Positions 1 to 10,513 of a stretch of 64,000 nt of DNA are shown here, piece by piece (the stretch's first letter is position 1; each line of letters starts with the position of its first letter). The stretch lies in NCBI RefSeq assembly GCF_007559025.1, contig NZ_CP041765.1, positions 988,679 through 1,052,678 of the forward strand. Direction: 5' to 3'. Both the position numbers and the translations under genes were made by a program. Under the pieces are notes generated by a model. That model saw only the letters and a list, made by a program, of their open reading frames with translations. It had not been told where the DNA came from and made no database searches. Origin of the DNA: Tomitella fengzijianii. Lineage in GTDB: Bacteria; Actinomycetota; Actinomycetes; Mycobacteriales; Mycobacteriaceae.

Positions 1-720
1 GCCGCCTGGTGGCGGTACCGGCCGGACCCCGCGGCGCTCTCTGCCGTGCGCATTCTGCGGCGGCCGGAACTGTGGCTCGAGGCGACGACCGTGGACGCGG
101 CCGGGCGGCCGCTGCGCGGGCTCGTCGGCGTCGGCGCGGCGTATTCGACGCTCGTACTGCAGGATCCGGTGCCGGAGCCTCCCGGGCGGGCCGCAGAACC
201 GGGCATCGGCGGCGCGCGGCCGGCCTGGTCCCGGGAACGGGGCGGCGACTGCCACATTGAAACGGGCCGGGTCGGCGGGCTCGTCGCGCGGCTGTGCGCG
301 GGGCTGCCGCACCATCCGGCGGGCGGGGGAACCGTGCTGACGGCCGCGTTGGCCGCCGTCGCCCCTGGGGCGCCGGGCGGCGCCGGAGCACCCCTGTCCG
401 AGCGTGCGACCAGGTCCGACCCCGAGCGCATCCGCTCGCTGGGGGAGCGGCCACGCAGGTTCGAGGCGCACTTCCAGGTCACCGCGCCGACGGGCGTGGC
501 GGGTGAGCGTGCGCGGGCCGGGCTGATCTGGCTCGTCGGCGATGACGGCGGTCATGTCTTCGACGGCGACGGGATCGGCCGCAGCGCAGGGTCGGCGCCC
601 GCGGGAGCTCCGGGCAGGACTGTGCGGGTCCGGCCGTGCGGCCGCGGCGCGCTCGAGGCCGCGGTGCGCTCGCTCCTCGCCGGGGCGCTGGAGCAGTCGG
701 ATCGTGCGGGCAGGGACTAG
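1..720 (+). CDS. Partial EspG-family (ESX secretion-associated) protein, C-terminal part
   Basis: The reading frame is open from base 1, so the true start lies outside the window; the GTG at 46 is only an internal candidate. About 239 residues are visible. The pattern resembles the EspG chaperone family of type VII secretion: a strand-rich first half, a stretch of the form VARLCAGLP followed by a glycine turn, then a C-terminal piece with a WLVGDDGG-like strand pair, a TVRVRP strand and a terminal helix. EspG proteins bind PE/PPE substrates in the cytosol. No catalytic motif is seen. The TAG stop at 718-720 overlaps the stop of the convergent oxidoreductase gene at 717-719. The family call rests on pattern only; an unrelated actinobacterial protein is possible. 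Confidence 0.5.
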   Translation, partial: AAWWRYRPDPAALSAVRILRRPELWLEATTVDAAGRPLRGLVGVGAAYSTLVLQDPVPEPPGRAAEPGIGGARPAWSRERGGDCHIETGRVGGLVARLCAGLPHHPAGGGTVLTAALAAVAPGAPGGAGAPLSERATRSDPERIRSLGERPRRFEAHFQVTAPTGVAGERARAGLIWLVGDDGGHVFDGDGIGRSAGSAPAGAPGRTVRVRPCGRGALEAAVRSLLAGALEQSDRAGRD

Positions 721-1790
721 GGCGCGGCGAGCCCAGCGGCGGCGCGAACGTCGTCCGTCAGGCGCGCGACGGCCACCGCGTCGTCGAGCGACCAGCCGAA
801 CGGCATCGGCGCACCGTCGCGGACATGCGCCGCGAACCGGGCCAGCTGGCGGGTGTAGGTGGTAGGCCCGGTGAACAACGCGGTCGTGTCCCCGGCGGCC
901 TCCGGCGCGCCGTTCCTGTGGACGACCAGGGAGCCGCCGAGGTGTGGAAGCAGGATCCCGTCGGCCTCGAGCCTGCCGTCGCGCCCGTCGACGCGGAGCC
1001 GGTGGCGCGACGACGCGGCGGCGATGGACGCGTGCACCTGCGCGTGCGCGCCGCCGGGGTAGCGCAGAACCACGGTGACGGACGCGTCGACCGGGGTGCG
1101 GTGCCCGTCTGCGGAGCGCCCCGTGCCGGCGAGCCGGGCCGACGCCGATTCCACCGCCGGCGCACCGCCGCACACGGCCCCTAGCAGGTGCGCGATCTGC
1201 AGCCCGTAGCAGCCGAGGTCCAGCAGCGCGCCGCCGCCCAGGGTCCGGGACCAGCGCGGATCGTCCGGGCCGGGCGGCGGCATCGACAGATCCACCCGCA
1301 CGGAACGAGATGCGCCGAGGGCGCTCTCTACGATGCTCGGCGGCATCGCGAGAAGCGACGCGATGCGCTCCCACAGCGGATGGCAGAGGTGGTGATACGC
1401 CTCGTGCACGACGAGGCCGGCGCGGTGCGCGGCCGACCGGACGCGTTGCGCCTCATCCTCGGTGGCCGCGAGCGGCTTCTCGCACAGCACGTGTTTCCCG
1501 GCGGCGAGCGCGGCGAGGGTCCAATTCGCGTGCAGGGCCGGCGGCAGCGGGAGATAGACGGCGTCGACCTCCGGGTCCGCGAGCACGTCCTCGTAGGTGT
1601 CGTGGACGCGCTCCACCCCGCACAGCCCGGCGAAGAACTCCGCGCGCGCCCGGTCGCGTGATGCGACGGCCACCAGGCGGTGCCCGAGCGCCCGGGCGGG
1701 CAGCACGACGGCCTCGCCCGAGATCCGGGCGACCCCCAGGATGCCGATGCGCAGCGGCGGCGCGCAGTGGCCGGCGGGCGCCGGTGTCAC
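717..1790 (-). CDS. Gfo/Idh/MocA-family NAD(P)-dependent oxidoreductase
   Basis: Predicted 357-residue soluble dehydrogenase of the Gfo/Idh/MocA family, which oxidises or reduces sugars, inositols and related polyols. The N-terminal Rossmann fold begins with RIGILGVARIS and is followed by the family's EKPLA strand-turn (CEKPLAAT) carrying the conserved lysine. The C-terminal half has the GGGALLDLGCY motif typical of the substrate-binding domain. I chose the GTG at 1790 because it forms a GTGA overlap with the stop of the upstream transporter gene, implying translational coupling. The frame runs open far upstream, but that part is antisense to nothing useful and out of phase with the transporter. 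The substrate is unknown. Confidence 0.85.
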   Translation of the reverse strand: MTPAPAGHCAPPLRIGILGVARISGEAVVLPARALGHRLVAVASRDRARAEFFAGLCGVERVHDTYEDVLADPEVDAVYLPLPPALHANWTLAALAAGKHVLCEKPLAATEDEAQRVRSAAHRAGLVVHEAYHHLCHPLWERIASLLAMPPSIVESALGASRSVRVDLSMPPPGPDDPRWSRTLGGGALLDLGCYGLQIAHLLGAVCGGAPAVESASARLAGTGRSADGHRTPVDASVTVVLRYPGGAHAQVHASIAAASSRHRLRVDGRDGRLEADGILLPHLGGSLVVHRNGAPEAAGDTTALFTGPTTYTRQLARFAAHVRDGAPMPFGWSLDDAVAVARLTDDVRAAAGLAAP

Positions 1791-2929
1791 GGGGCGGGGT
1801 CGGGTTCTTCGGGGATGATGTACGGGCGCTCCGGCTGCGGCGGGACGATCCGCCCCAGGATGAGCGTGCGGAACAGGTGCACGCACATGCTGAGGAAGAC
1901 GGCCGCCCACGCGGCGAGCGCCACCCATGCCTCGACCTCGGCGATCGTCTGCACCAGCGGCAGGTCGTCGACGGGCGCCGAGCCGAGGAAGTAGCTGGCC
2001 ACCGCATACATGCCGAGAGGGAAGATGATGCTCCACAGCGTGGCGTCGTACCGCAGGGGAAGCCGGTGGACCACGTGCCGCCAGTAGCCGGCCGCGATCA
2101 ACACGGGGATCAGCCAGGTGCCGAAGACCCAGAAGATCACCGACGTCCCGGCCGCCAGCTCCCGGGTGGCCCGCACCATGGGCGCGGCGTGGTCGCCGAT
2201 GAGCACCACCTTGGACCCGGCCAGGACGGTGATGGCGGTGGCGCCCATGGAGATCCAATACGCTGGCACCGCGTCCTCGGGGCCCAGCGGGTAGAGCATC
2301 AACCGCGCCGCCACCAGCAGCGCGACGCCCGCGTAGAGCACGCAACCGACGGCCCAGGAGAACACGGCCAGGATTCCCAACTCGTCCTGGAACGTGCTTA
2401 CGGTGGGCTCCAGGGTGGCCGCGAGCACCGCCACGGACTGGCCGCCGACCACCCAGATGAACCAGGTTCCGTTCGCGCCGGGCAGGGTGGGCCGGTGCGA
2501 CGGGTGCAGCACGGCCGTCCACGGCACGATGTACCCCAGCAGGAACCAGCTGATGGCGGTGATCACCAGCATCGCGATACCGAGCGACTGCTGCTCCTCG
2601 GCCAGCAGCACCGTTCCCAGCACTCCGGACCCCGCGGTGAACGTGAAGTAGCCGAAGCCGCGCCGCGGGTCCTTGAAGTCGTTGCGGATCGCGGGGCGGT
2701 GCCGGACTATCCGGATCAGCGTCAGGGCGGTGAGCAGTACCCAGGAGACGCCGCAGATCACCGCCATCACCCGCGCCAGCACGTCCAGGCCATGGATCCG
2801 GATGGCCACCGACACGATGCCCGTCGCCATGGTCAGCGCGAAGTAACCGGGGTTCAGGGTGGATACGGCGGAGTCGACGCGCCGGAGGAACGCGCGGGGC
2901 GACAAATGCTCAGGGTCGGTGTCGGTCAC
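1787..2929 (-). CDS. TDT-family (TehA/SLAC1-like) membrane transporter
   Basis: A 380-residue integral membrane protein with about ten hydrophobic segments, starting after a short cytosolic N-terminus at the signature LNPGYFALTMATGIVSVA. That motif and the repeated helix hairpins place it in the tellurite-resistance/dicarboxylate transporter (TDT) family, whose members include TehA, Mae1 and the SLAC1 anion channel. Substrate in this subgroup cannot be read from sequence; anions or C4-dicarboxylates are possible. The GTG start at 2929 lies 19 nt after the upstream cupin gene, and the stop overlaps the downstream oxidoreductase start by 4 nt, so the three genes look like one operon. Confidence 0.85.
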   Translation of the reverse strand: MTDTDPEHLSPRAFLRRVDSAVSTLNPGYFALTMATGIVSVAIRIHGLDVLARVMAVICGVSWVLLTALTLIRIVRHRPAIRNDFKDPRRGFGYFTFTAGSGVLGTVLLAEEQQSLGIAMLVITAISWFLLGYIVPWTAVLHPSHRPTLPGANGTWFIWVVGGQSVAVLAATLEPTVSTFQDELGILAVFSWAVGCVLYAGVALLVAARLMLYPLGPEDAVPAYWISMGATAITVLAGSKVVLIGDHAAPMVRATRELAAGTSVIFWVFGTWLIPVLIAAGYWRHVVHRLPLRYDATLWSIIFPLGMYAVASYFLGSAPVDDLPLVQTIAEVEAWVALAAWAAVFLSMCVHLFRTLILGRIVPPQPERPYIIPEEPDPAP

Positions 2930-2948
2930 GGCGCCGGTTCCCGGTCGG

Positions 2949-3278
2949 TCAATTCTTCGCGACCGTCAACAGGAAGGAAGCGTCCTCCACCGCGCGAACG
3001 CTGTGGCGCGCCGGCGGGACCACGAGCAGGTCGCCCGTGCGGCCGTCCCACGAGTCCTCGGCCGTGTCCAGGGTGATCCGCCCCGAGAGCACCTGCACCG
3101 TCGCCTCGCCGGGGCTTTCGTGCTCGGCCAGCTCGCCGCCCGCCGCAACGACGACGAGCGTCTGCCGCAGGGTCTTTTCGTGCCCGCCGAAGACGGTGGA
3201 GGACGCGACCTTCCGTTCGCTCCCCGCCGCCCTCGTCCGCAGCTCACGAGTGAGTGCCACCAGCGACATCTTGTTCAT
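2949..3278 (-). CDS. Small cupin-domain protein
   Basis: A 109-residue single-domain cupin. It has the two cupin motifs in relaxed form: a GGELAEHESPGEATVQVLSG stretch (motif 1, with His and Glu ligands) and GDLLVVPPARHSVRA (motif 2, with the GD-x-P-x-x-H pattern). Such small cupins often sense or bind metabolites or stress-related ligands; no enzymatic role can be assigned. The ATG at 3278 is a clear start. It is the first gene of a leftward operon with the TDT transporter and the Gfo/Idh/MocA oxidoreductase. Confidence 0.8.
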   Translation of the reverse strand: MNKMSLVALTRELRTRAAGSERKVASSTVFGGHEKTLRQTLVVVAAGGELAEHESPGEATVQVLSGRITLDTAEDSWDGRTGDLLVVPPARHSVRAVEDASFLLTVAKN

Positions 3279-3366
3279 GGGCTCATTGTGTCACTTGGTG
3301 CTCCGGGGCGGGGCGCGTTGCGGAGCGAACCCGCTGAACCGGGGCCGTCGATCTCCCCCGCCGCGG

Positions 3367-6168
<2,802 letters not shown>

Positions 6169-6325
6169 CGCACTCCACCTCTCCAGACGTACCCGTGCGC
6201 AGCCGGCGCGTGCCCGGAGGCATTCGTGCGCCGCCCGCGGCCTCACACTAGCCCGGCTGCGCGCTTTCGACTGCGGAACCGGAGCGCCGGAGTGCGCGCG
6301 GCCGAAAGCAGGGGCGTGGAAAACG

Positions 6326-6362
6326 CCGGGGACCCCGCACCGTGCAGGTGCGGGGTCCCCGG
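6326..6362 (-). terminator. Strong intrinsic terminator after sdhCDAB
   Basis: A perfect 16-bp GC-rich stem (6326-6341 with 6347-6362) around the 5-nt loop GTGCA, located 28 nt past the sdhB stop. There is no long T run, as is common in high-GC actinobacteria. It separates the sdh operon from acnA. Confidence 0.85.
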
Positions 6363-6390
6363 AAAGCATGACCGCCGATGCGGTCCGTTC

Positions 6391-7176
6391 TCAGCGTGCG
6401 AACAGCAGCGCGCGCTTGACCTCGGCGATCGCCTTGGTGACCTCGATGCCGCGCGGGCATGCGTCGGTGCAGTTGAAGGTGGTGCGGCACCGCCACACGC
6501 CGTCGACGTCGTTGAGGATGTCGAGACGCTCGGCGGCGCCCTCGTCGCGGCTGTCGAAGATGAACCGGTGCGCGTTGACGATGGCGGCGGGGCCGAAGTA
6601 GCTGCCCTCGTTCCAGTACACCGGGCACGAGCTGGTGCAGCACGCACACAGGATGCACTTGGTGGTGTCGTCGAAGCGGGCGCGGTCGGCCTGCGACTGG
6701 ACCCGCTCGCGGGTGGGCTCGTTACCCGAGGTGATCAGGTACGGCTTGACCGCGCGGTAGGCGTCGAAGAACGGCTCCATGTCCACGATCAGGTCCTTGA
6801 GGCACGGCAGCCCCTTGAGCGGCTCGATCGTGATGGTGACCGGCTTGCCGTCCTTGGGCAGCAGGTCCTTCATCAGCAGCTTGCAGGCCAGCCTGTTGAC
6901 GCCGTTGACACGCATGGCGTCCGAGCCGCACACGCCGTGCGCGCACGAACGGCGGAACGTCAGCGATCCGTCGAGGTAGCCCTTCACGTAGAGAAGGAGG
7001 TTGAGCAGCCGGTCGGAGGGCAGAGCGGGCACCTCGAAGCTGTCCCAGTGGGCGCCCTTGCCGTCCTCGGGGTTGAAGCGCGCGATCTTGAGGGTGACCG
7101 TCACCGACCCCTCGGCGGGCTTCGGCAGCTCCGGGTCGCCCTTCGGCGGCGCGGTGATTACAGCGGTGTCGGCCAT
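6391..7176 (-). CDS. sdhB: Succinate dehydrogenase iron-sulfur subunit
   Basis: A 261-residue electron-transfer subunit of respiratory complex II. It carries the three cluster motifs in order: a [2Fe-2S] site in SCAHGVCGSDAM with a later Cys in NRLACK (one ligand is Asp, as in E. coli), a [4Fe-4S] site in CILCACCTSSCPVYW, and a [3Fe-4S] site in CRTTFNCTDACPRGI. It passes electrons from the SdhA flavin to quinone at the membrane. The ATG overlaps the sdhA stop by 1 nt (TGATG), so the two are translationally coupled. It is the last gene of sdhCDAB. Confidence 0.97.
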   Translation of the reverse strand: MADTAVITAPPKGDPELPKPAEGSVTVTLKIARFNPEDGKGAHWDSFEVPALPSDRLLNLLLYVKGYLDGSLTFRRSCAHGVCGSDAMRVNGVNRLACKLLMKDLLPKDGKPVTITIEPLKGLPCLKDLIVDMEPFFDAYRAVKPYLITSGNEPTRERVQSQADRARFDDTTKCILCACCTSSCPVYWNEGSYFGPAAIVNAHRFIFDSRDEGAAERLDILNDVDGVWRCRTTFNCTDACPRGIEVTKAIAEVKRALLFAR

Positions 7177-8948
7177 CAGTACTTACGCTCCATCGGCTCG
7201 TAGCGGGTCTGGACAACCGGCTTCTGGCCGAGCCGGATCTCGGAGAGCAGACCCTCGCCCTCCTTGTAGGCCATGGTGTGCCACATGTAGTTGGCGTCGT
7301 CGCGCTTGGGGTAGTCCTCGCGGGCGTGTCCGCCGCGGGTCTCCTTGCGGTTGAGGGCGCCCACGACGGTGACCTCGGCGAGCTCCAGCAGGAAGCCCAG
7401 CTCGATCGCCTCGAGCAGGTCGCTGTTGAACCGCTTGCCCTTGTCGTGCACCACGATGTGGTTGTACCGCTCCTTGAGCGCGCGCACGTCCTTGAGTGCC
7501 TGCTCGAGCGTCTCCTCGGTGCGGAACACCTGGGCGTTGGCATCCATCGTCGCCTGCAGCTCCTTGCGGATGTCCGCGACGCGCTCGTTGCCGTGGTCGG
7601 ACAGGATCTGCGCGAGCCACTCGGTGACCATCTTGGCCGGGTCCTCCGGCAGCTCCACGAACTCGTGCGACTGCGCGTACTCGGAGGCCGCGATGCCCGC
7701 CCGGCGCCCGAACACGTTGATGTCGAGCAGCGAGTTGGTGCCGAGGCGGTTGGCGCCGTGCACCGAGACGCAGGCGCACTCGCCCGCCGCGTACAGGCCG
7801 GGGACGATGTCCTCCTGGTCGTTGCGCAGCACGTTGCCGGTGACGGTGGTGGGGATGCCGCCCATCACGTAGTGGCAGGTGGGGTAGACGGGCACCGGGT
7901 CGGTGACCGGGTCGACGCCCAGGTAGGTGCGCGAGAACTCGGTGATGTCGGGCAGCTTCTCGTTGAGCACGTCGGCGCCGAGGTGGGTCACGTCGAGGAA
8001 GACGTAGTCCTTGTGTGGCCCGGCGCCGCGGCCCTCCATCACCTCGAGGACCATCGAGCGGGCGACGATGTCGCGCGGGGCGAGGTCCTTGATGGTGGGC
8101 GCGTAGCGCTCCATGAAGCGCTCGCCGTCCGCGTTGCGGAGGATCCCGCCCTCGCCGCGCACGGCCTCGGAGATGAGGATGCCCAGGCCGGCGAGGCCCG
8201 TCGGGTGGAACTGGTGGAACTCCATGTCCTCCAGCGGGAGGCCCTTGCGGAAGATGATGCCCATGCCGTCGCCGGTCAGGGTGTGCGCGTTGGACGTGGT
8301 CTTGTACATGCGTCCCGAGCCGCCGGAGGCGAACACGATGGCCTTGCCCTGGAACACGTGCAGCTCGCCGGTGGCCAGTTCGTAGGCGACGACGCCGGTG
8401 GCGACGGGGCCCTCGTCGGTCTCGGTGAGGCACACGTCCAGCGCGTAGAACTCGTTGAAGAACTCGACGTCGTGCTTGACGCAGTTCTGGTAGAGCGTCT
8501 GCAGGATCATGTGACCGGTGCGGTCCGCGGCGTAGCAGGCGCGGCGGACGGGCGCCTTGCCGTGGTCACGGGTGTGACCGCCGAAGCGGCGCTGGTCGAT
8601 CCGGCCCTCAGGCGTGCGGTTGAACGGCAGGCCCATCTTCTCCAGGTCCATGACCGCGTCGATGGCCTCCTTGGCCATGATCTCCGCGGCGTCCTGGTCG
8701 ACGAGGTAGTCGCCGCCCTTCACCGTGTCGAACGTGTGCCACTCCCAGTTGTCCTCCTCGACGTTCGACAGCGCGGCGCACATGCCGCCCTGCGCTGCGC
8801 CGGTGTGGGAGCGGGTGGGGTACAGCTTTGTCAGCACTGCGGTGCGGGCGCGGGGGCCGGCCTCGATGGCCGCGCGCATGCCGGCGCCGCCTGCGCCGAC
8901 GATGACCACGTCGTAACGGTGTTGATGCAGCTCTTGCGATTCTGGCAT
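7176..8948 (-). CDS. sdhA: Succinate dehydrogenase flavoprotein subunit
   Basis: The 590-residue catalytic flavoprotein of complex II, oxidising succinate to fumarate. The FAD-binding VVIVGAGGAGMRAA motif starts near residue 14, and the covalent FAD attachment histidine is His48 in TRSHTGAAQGG. HGANRLGTNSLLDINVFGRR and the C-terminal R/H-rich capping region are conserved. The length equals that of M. tuberculosis SdhA (Rv3318). It lies downstream of sdhD and its stop overlaps the sdhB start. Confidence 0.97.
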   Translation of the reverse strand: MPESQELHQHRYDVVIVGAGGAGMRAAIEAGPRARTAVLTKLYPTRSHTGAAQGGMCAALSNVEEDNWEWHTFDTVKGGDYLVDQDAAEIMAKEAIDAVMDLEKMGLPFNRTPEGRIDQRRFGGHTRDHGKAPVRRACYAADRTGHMILQTLYQNCVKHDVEFFNEFYALDVCLTETDEGPVATGVVAYELATGELHVFQGKAIVFASGGSGRMYKTTSNAHTLTGDGMGIIFRKGLPLEDMEFHQFHPTGLAGLGILISEAVRGEGGILRNADGERFMERYAPTIKDLAPRDIVARSMVLEVMEGRGAGPHKDYVFLDVTHLGADVLNEKLPDITEFSRTYLGVDPVTDPVPVYPTCHYVMGGIPTTVTGNVLRNDQEDIVPGLYAAGECACVSVHGANRLGTNSLLDINVFGRRAGIAASEYAQSHEFVELPEDPAKMVTEWLAQILSDHGNERVADIRKELQATMDANAQVFRTEETLEQALKDVRALKERYNHIVVHDKGKRFNSDLLEAIELGFLLELAEVTVVGALNRKETRGGHAREDYPKRDDANYMWHTMAYKEGEGLLSEIRLGQKPVVQTRYEPMERKY

Positions 8949-8969
8949 GAAGTTTCTGCTCCCCGGAGG

Positions 8970-9413
8970 TCAGCTGATCTTGATGTTGGGGTCGAACGAG
9001 AAGATGACGTAGGTGCCGATCGCCATGATCAGGACCACTGCGACGGCGAGCACCGTCGTCAGCCAGAACCGCGTGGAGTCCTTGCGTGAGTAGTCCGCGA
9101 TCACGGTGCGCAGGCCGTTGCCGCCGTGCAGCATGGCGAGCCAGAGCATGACCAGGTCCCAGATCTGCCAGAACGGGTTGGTCCAGCGGTCCGCGACGAA
9201 GGCGAAGTTGATGCGGTGCACGCCGTCGTCGATCATGAGCATGATCGACAGGTGCGTGAGGACCAGGATGAGTAGCGCGACGCCCGAGACGCGCATGAAC
9301 ACCCACGCGGTCATCTCGAAGCCGCCGCGGCGGGGCCGGCGGGGCGAGCGCGGGTTGTCGAGGCTCGCGGGGCGGTCGTAGGAACGACCCATGATGGGGG
9401 CTTCGGCGGACAT
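8970..9413 (-). CDS. sdhD: Succinate dehydrogenase membrane anchor subunit
   Basis: A 147-residue protein with three hydrophobic helices (TAWVFMRVSGVALLILVLTH, LVMLWLAMLHGGNGLRTV, TTVLAVAVVLIMAIGTYVIF) after a basic N-terminus. A histidine in the first helix (LTHLSIM) is the likely heme b ligand. It anchors SdhAB in the membrane and forms the quinone site with SdhC. ATG 9413 shares one base with the sdhC stop (TAATG), which fixes the start; the frame runs open upstream through sdhC but that part is a shadow. Confidence 0.93.
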   Translation of the reverse strand: MSAEAPIMGRSYDRPASLDNPRSPRRPRRGGFEMTAWVFMRVSGVALLILVLTHLSIMLMIDDGVHRINFAFVADRWTNPFWQIWDLVMLWLAMLHGGNGLRTVIADYSRKDSTRFWLTTVLAVAVVLIMAIGTYVIFSFDPNIKIS

Positions 9414-9820
9414 TATGAGATCCCCTTCATGATCTGCTGGATGATGCGGAAGGTGGCCGGGATCATCACGACCAGCCAGACGACTCCGACTCCCCAGAGC
9501 AGCTGGCGCTGGTAGCGGCAGCCCTTGGCCCAGAAGTCGACGAGGATGATGCGGACGCCGTTGAGCCCGTGGTAGAGGACCACCGCGACGAGCGACAGCT
9601 CCATCAGGGCGACGATCGGGTTCTGGTAGGTGCCGATCACCTCGTTGTATGCGTCCTGGCTGACGCGCACGAGAGCGGTGTCCAGCACGTGGACGAACAA
9701 GAAGAAGAAGGTGGCGACGCCTGTGATCCGGTGCAAGGCCCAGGACCACATTCCGGGATCGCCCCGGTAGAGGGATCGTGTGCGCTCTCTGGTGAGTGCG
9801 ACTTCTTGCGTGCTGGTCAT
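9413..9820 (-). CDS. sdhC: Succinate dehydrogenase cytochrome b556 subunit
   Basis: A 135-residue protein with three membrane helices and the family signatures SLYRGDPGMWSWALHRITG (N-terminal helix entry) and FVHVLDTALV, whose His is the probable heme ligand. First gene of the leftward sdhCDAB operon. ATG 9820 was chosen because the HRITG region is then 28 residues in, as in relatives; the open frame beyond it is intergenic. The 273-nt region upstream (9821-10093) also serves the divergent cdd gene and contains a possible iron-regulator box. Confidence 0.93.
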   Translation of the reverse strand: MTSTQEVALTRERTRSLYRGDPGMWSWALHRITGVATFFFLFVHVLDTALVRVSQDAYNEVIGTYQNPIVALMELSLVAVVLYHGLNGVRIILVDFWAKGCRYQRQLLWGVGVVWLVVMIPATFRIIQQIMKGIS

Positions 9821-10011
9821 CGAGTGCTCTGCCTCCAACGTCTGTGGTGATTCGGCGGCCGCGAGACGTAGCAGATGCCGTGGGGACGCGGGAGTCCTAC
9901 GGGCGGGGCCTCGGGGCTCGACGAGAACCTGAACCGACAGATGAACTGTAGACCCAGCGTAGTGAGGCAACGAATCCGATATACCGGCAATACGAAGAAT
10001 CGGCCATGGAA

Positions 10012-10030
10012 TTAGCGCAGCCTAAGCAAA
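10012..10030. promoter_or_regulatory. Possible IdeR/DtxR-type iron box upstream of sdhC
   Basis: Read on the minus strand the 19 bases match the IdeR/DtxR consensus (TTAGGTTAGGCTAACCTAA) at 14 of 19 positions, including the central TTAGGCT run. It lies 192 nt before sdhC and 63 nt before cdd. Iron control of sdh would fit the cluster-rich enzyme, but five mismatches make this only a candidate. Confidence 0.3.
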
Positions 10031-10080
10031 CCTCGGGCTGGGATCCGACGGCCCCGGACTGTGTCCCCTTCCGCCGATGG

Positions 10081-10086
10081 CACGAT
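10081..10086 (+). promoter_or_regulatory. Candidate leaderless -10 box of cdd
   Basis: CACGAT lies 7 nt before the GTG at 10094, the spacing seen for other leaderless starts in this window. The first base deviates from TAnnnT, so it is a weak member. Confidence 0.3.
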
Positions 10087-10093
10087 GGGTGAC

Positions 10094-10513
10094 GTGGCCG
10101 ACATCGACTGGAATGACCTGCGCAAGCGTGCTTTCGCCGCGATGCGGCATGCCTACGCACCGTACTCCGGATTCGCGGTGGGCGCCGCCGGGCTGACGGA
10201 GGACGGCCGCGTCGTGGTCGGGTGCAATGTGGAGAATGTCTCACTGGGTCTCACCGTCTGCGCGGAGAACGTACTGGTCGGTAACTTGTTTTCGTCCGGT
10301 GGCGGCCGATTGCGCGCGGTGGCGTGCGCGGGTCCCGACGGCGCCGCCGTCATGCCGTGCGGCAGGTGCCGGCAGGTGCTTCTGGAACACGGCGGCACCG
10401 GGCTGACCGTCGACGCCGGGCTCGACGCGCCCGTCACGCTCGGGGAGCTGCTCCCGCGCGCGTTCGGGCCCGGCGAGGTGGACTCGGGGGCGGTGCGGCG
10501 ATGGACCCGGTAG
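10094..10513 (+). CDS. cdd: Cytidine deaminase
   Basis: A 139-residue homotetrameric-type cytidine/deoxycytidine deaminase producing uridine. Zinc-site motifs are CAEN (with catalytic Glu) and PCGRCRQVLLEHGG, the PCxxC pair. I chose GTG 10094 because VADIDW aligns with the usual N-terminus of actinobacterial Cdd (I recall MPDVDW in M. tuberculosis) and because no Shine-Dalgarno precedes the earlier ATG at 10085 or GTG at 10061. The 3' end overlaps the deoA start by 13 nt, so cdd and deoA form a pyrimidine salvage operon. Confidence 0.92.
   Translation: MADIDWNDLRKRAFAAMRHAYAPYSGFAVGAAGLTEDGRVVVGCNVENVSLGLTVCAENVLVGNLFSSGGGRLRAVACAGPDGAAVMPCGRCRQVLLEHGGTGLTVDAGLDAPVTLGELLPRAFGPGEVDSGAVRRWTR

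Noticed and set aside
7278-9089. A 603-codon frame antisense to sdhA
   Set aside because: Entirely opposite a canonical sdhA with all motifs; no recognisable domain.
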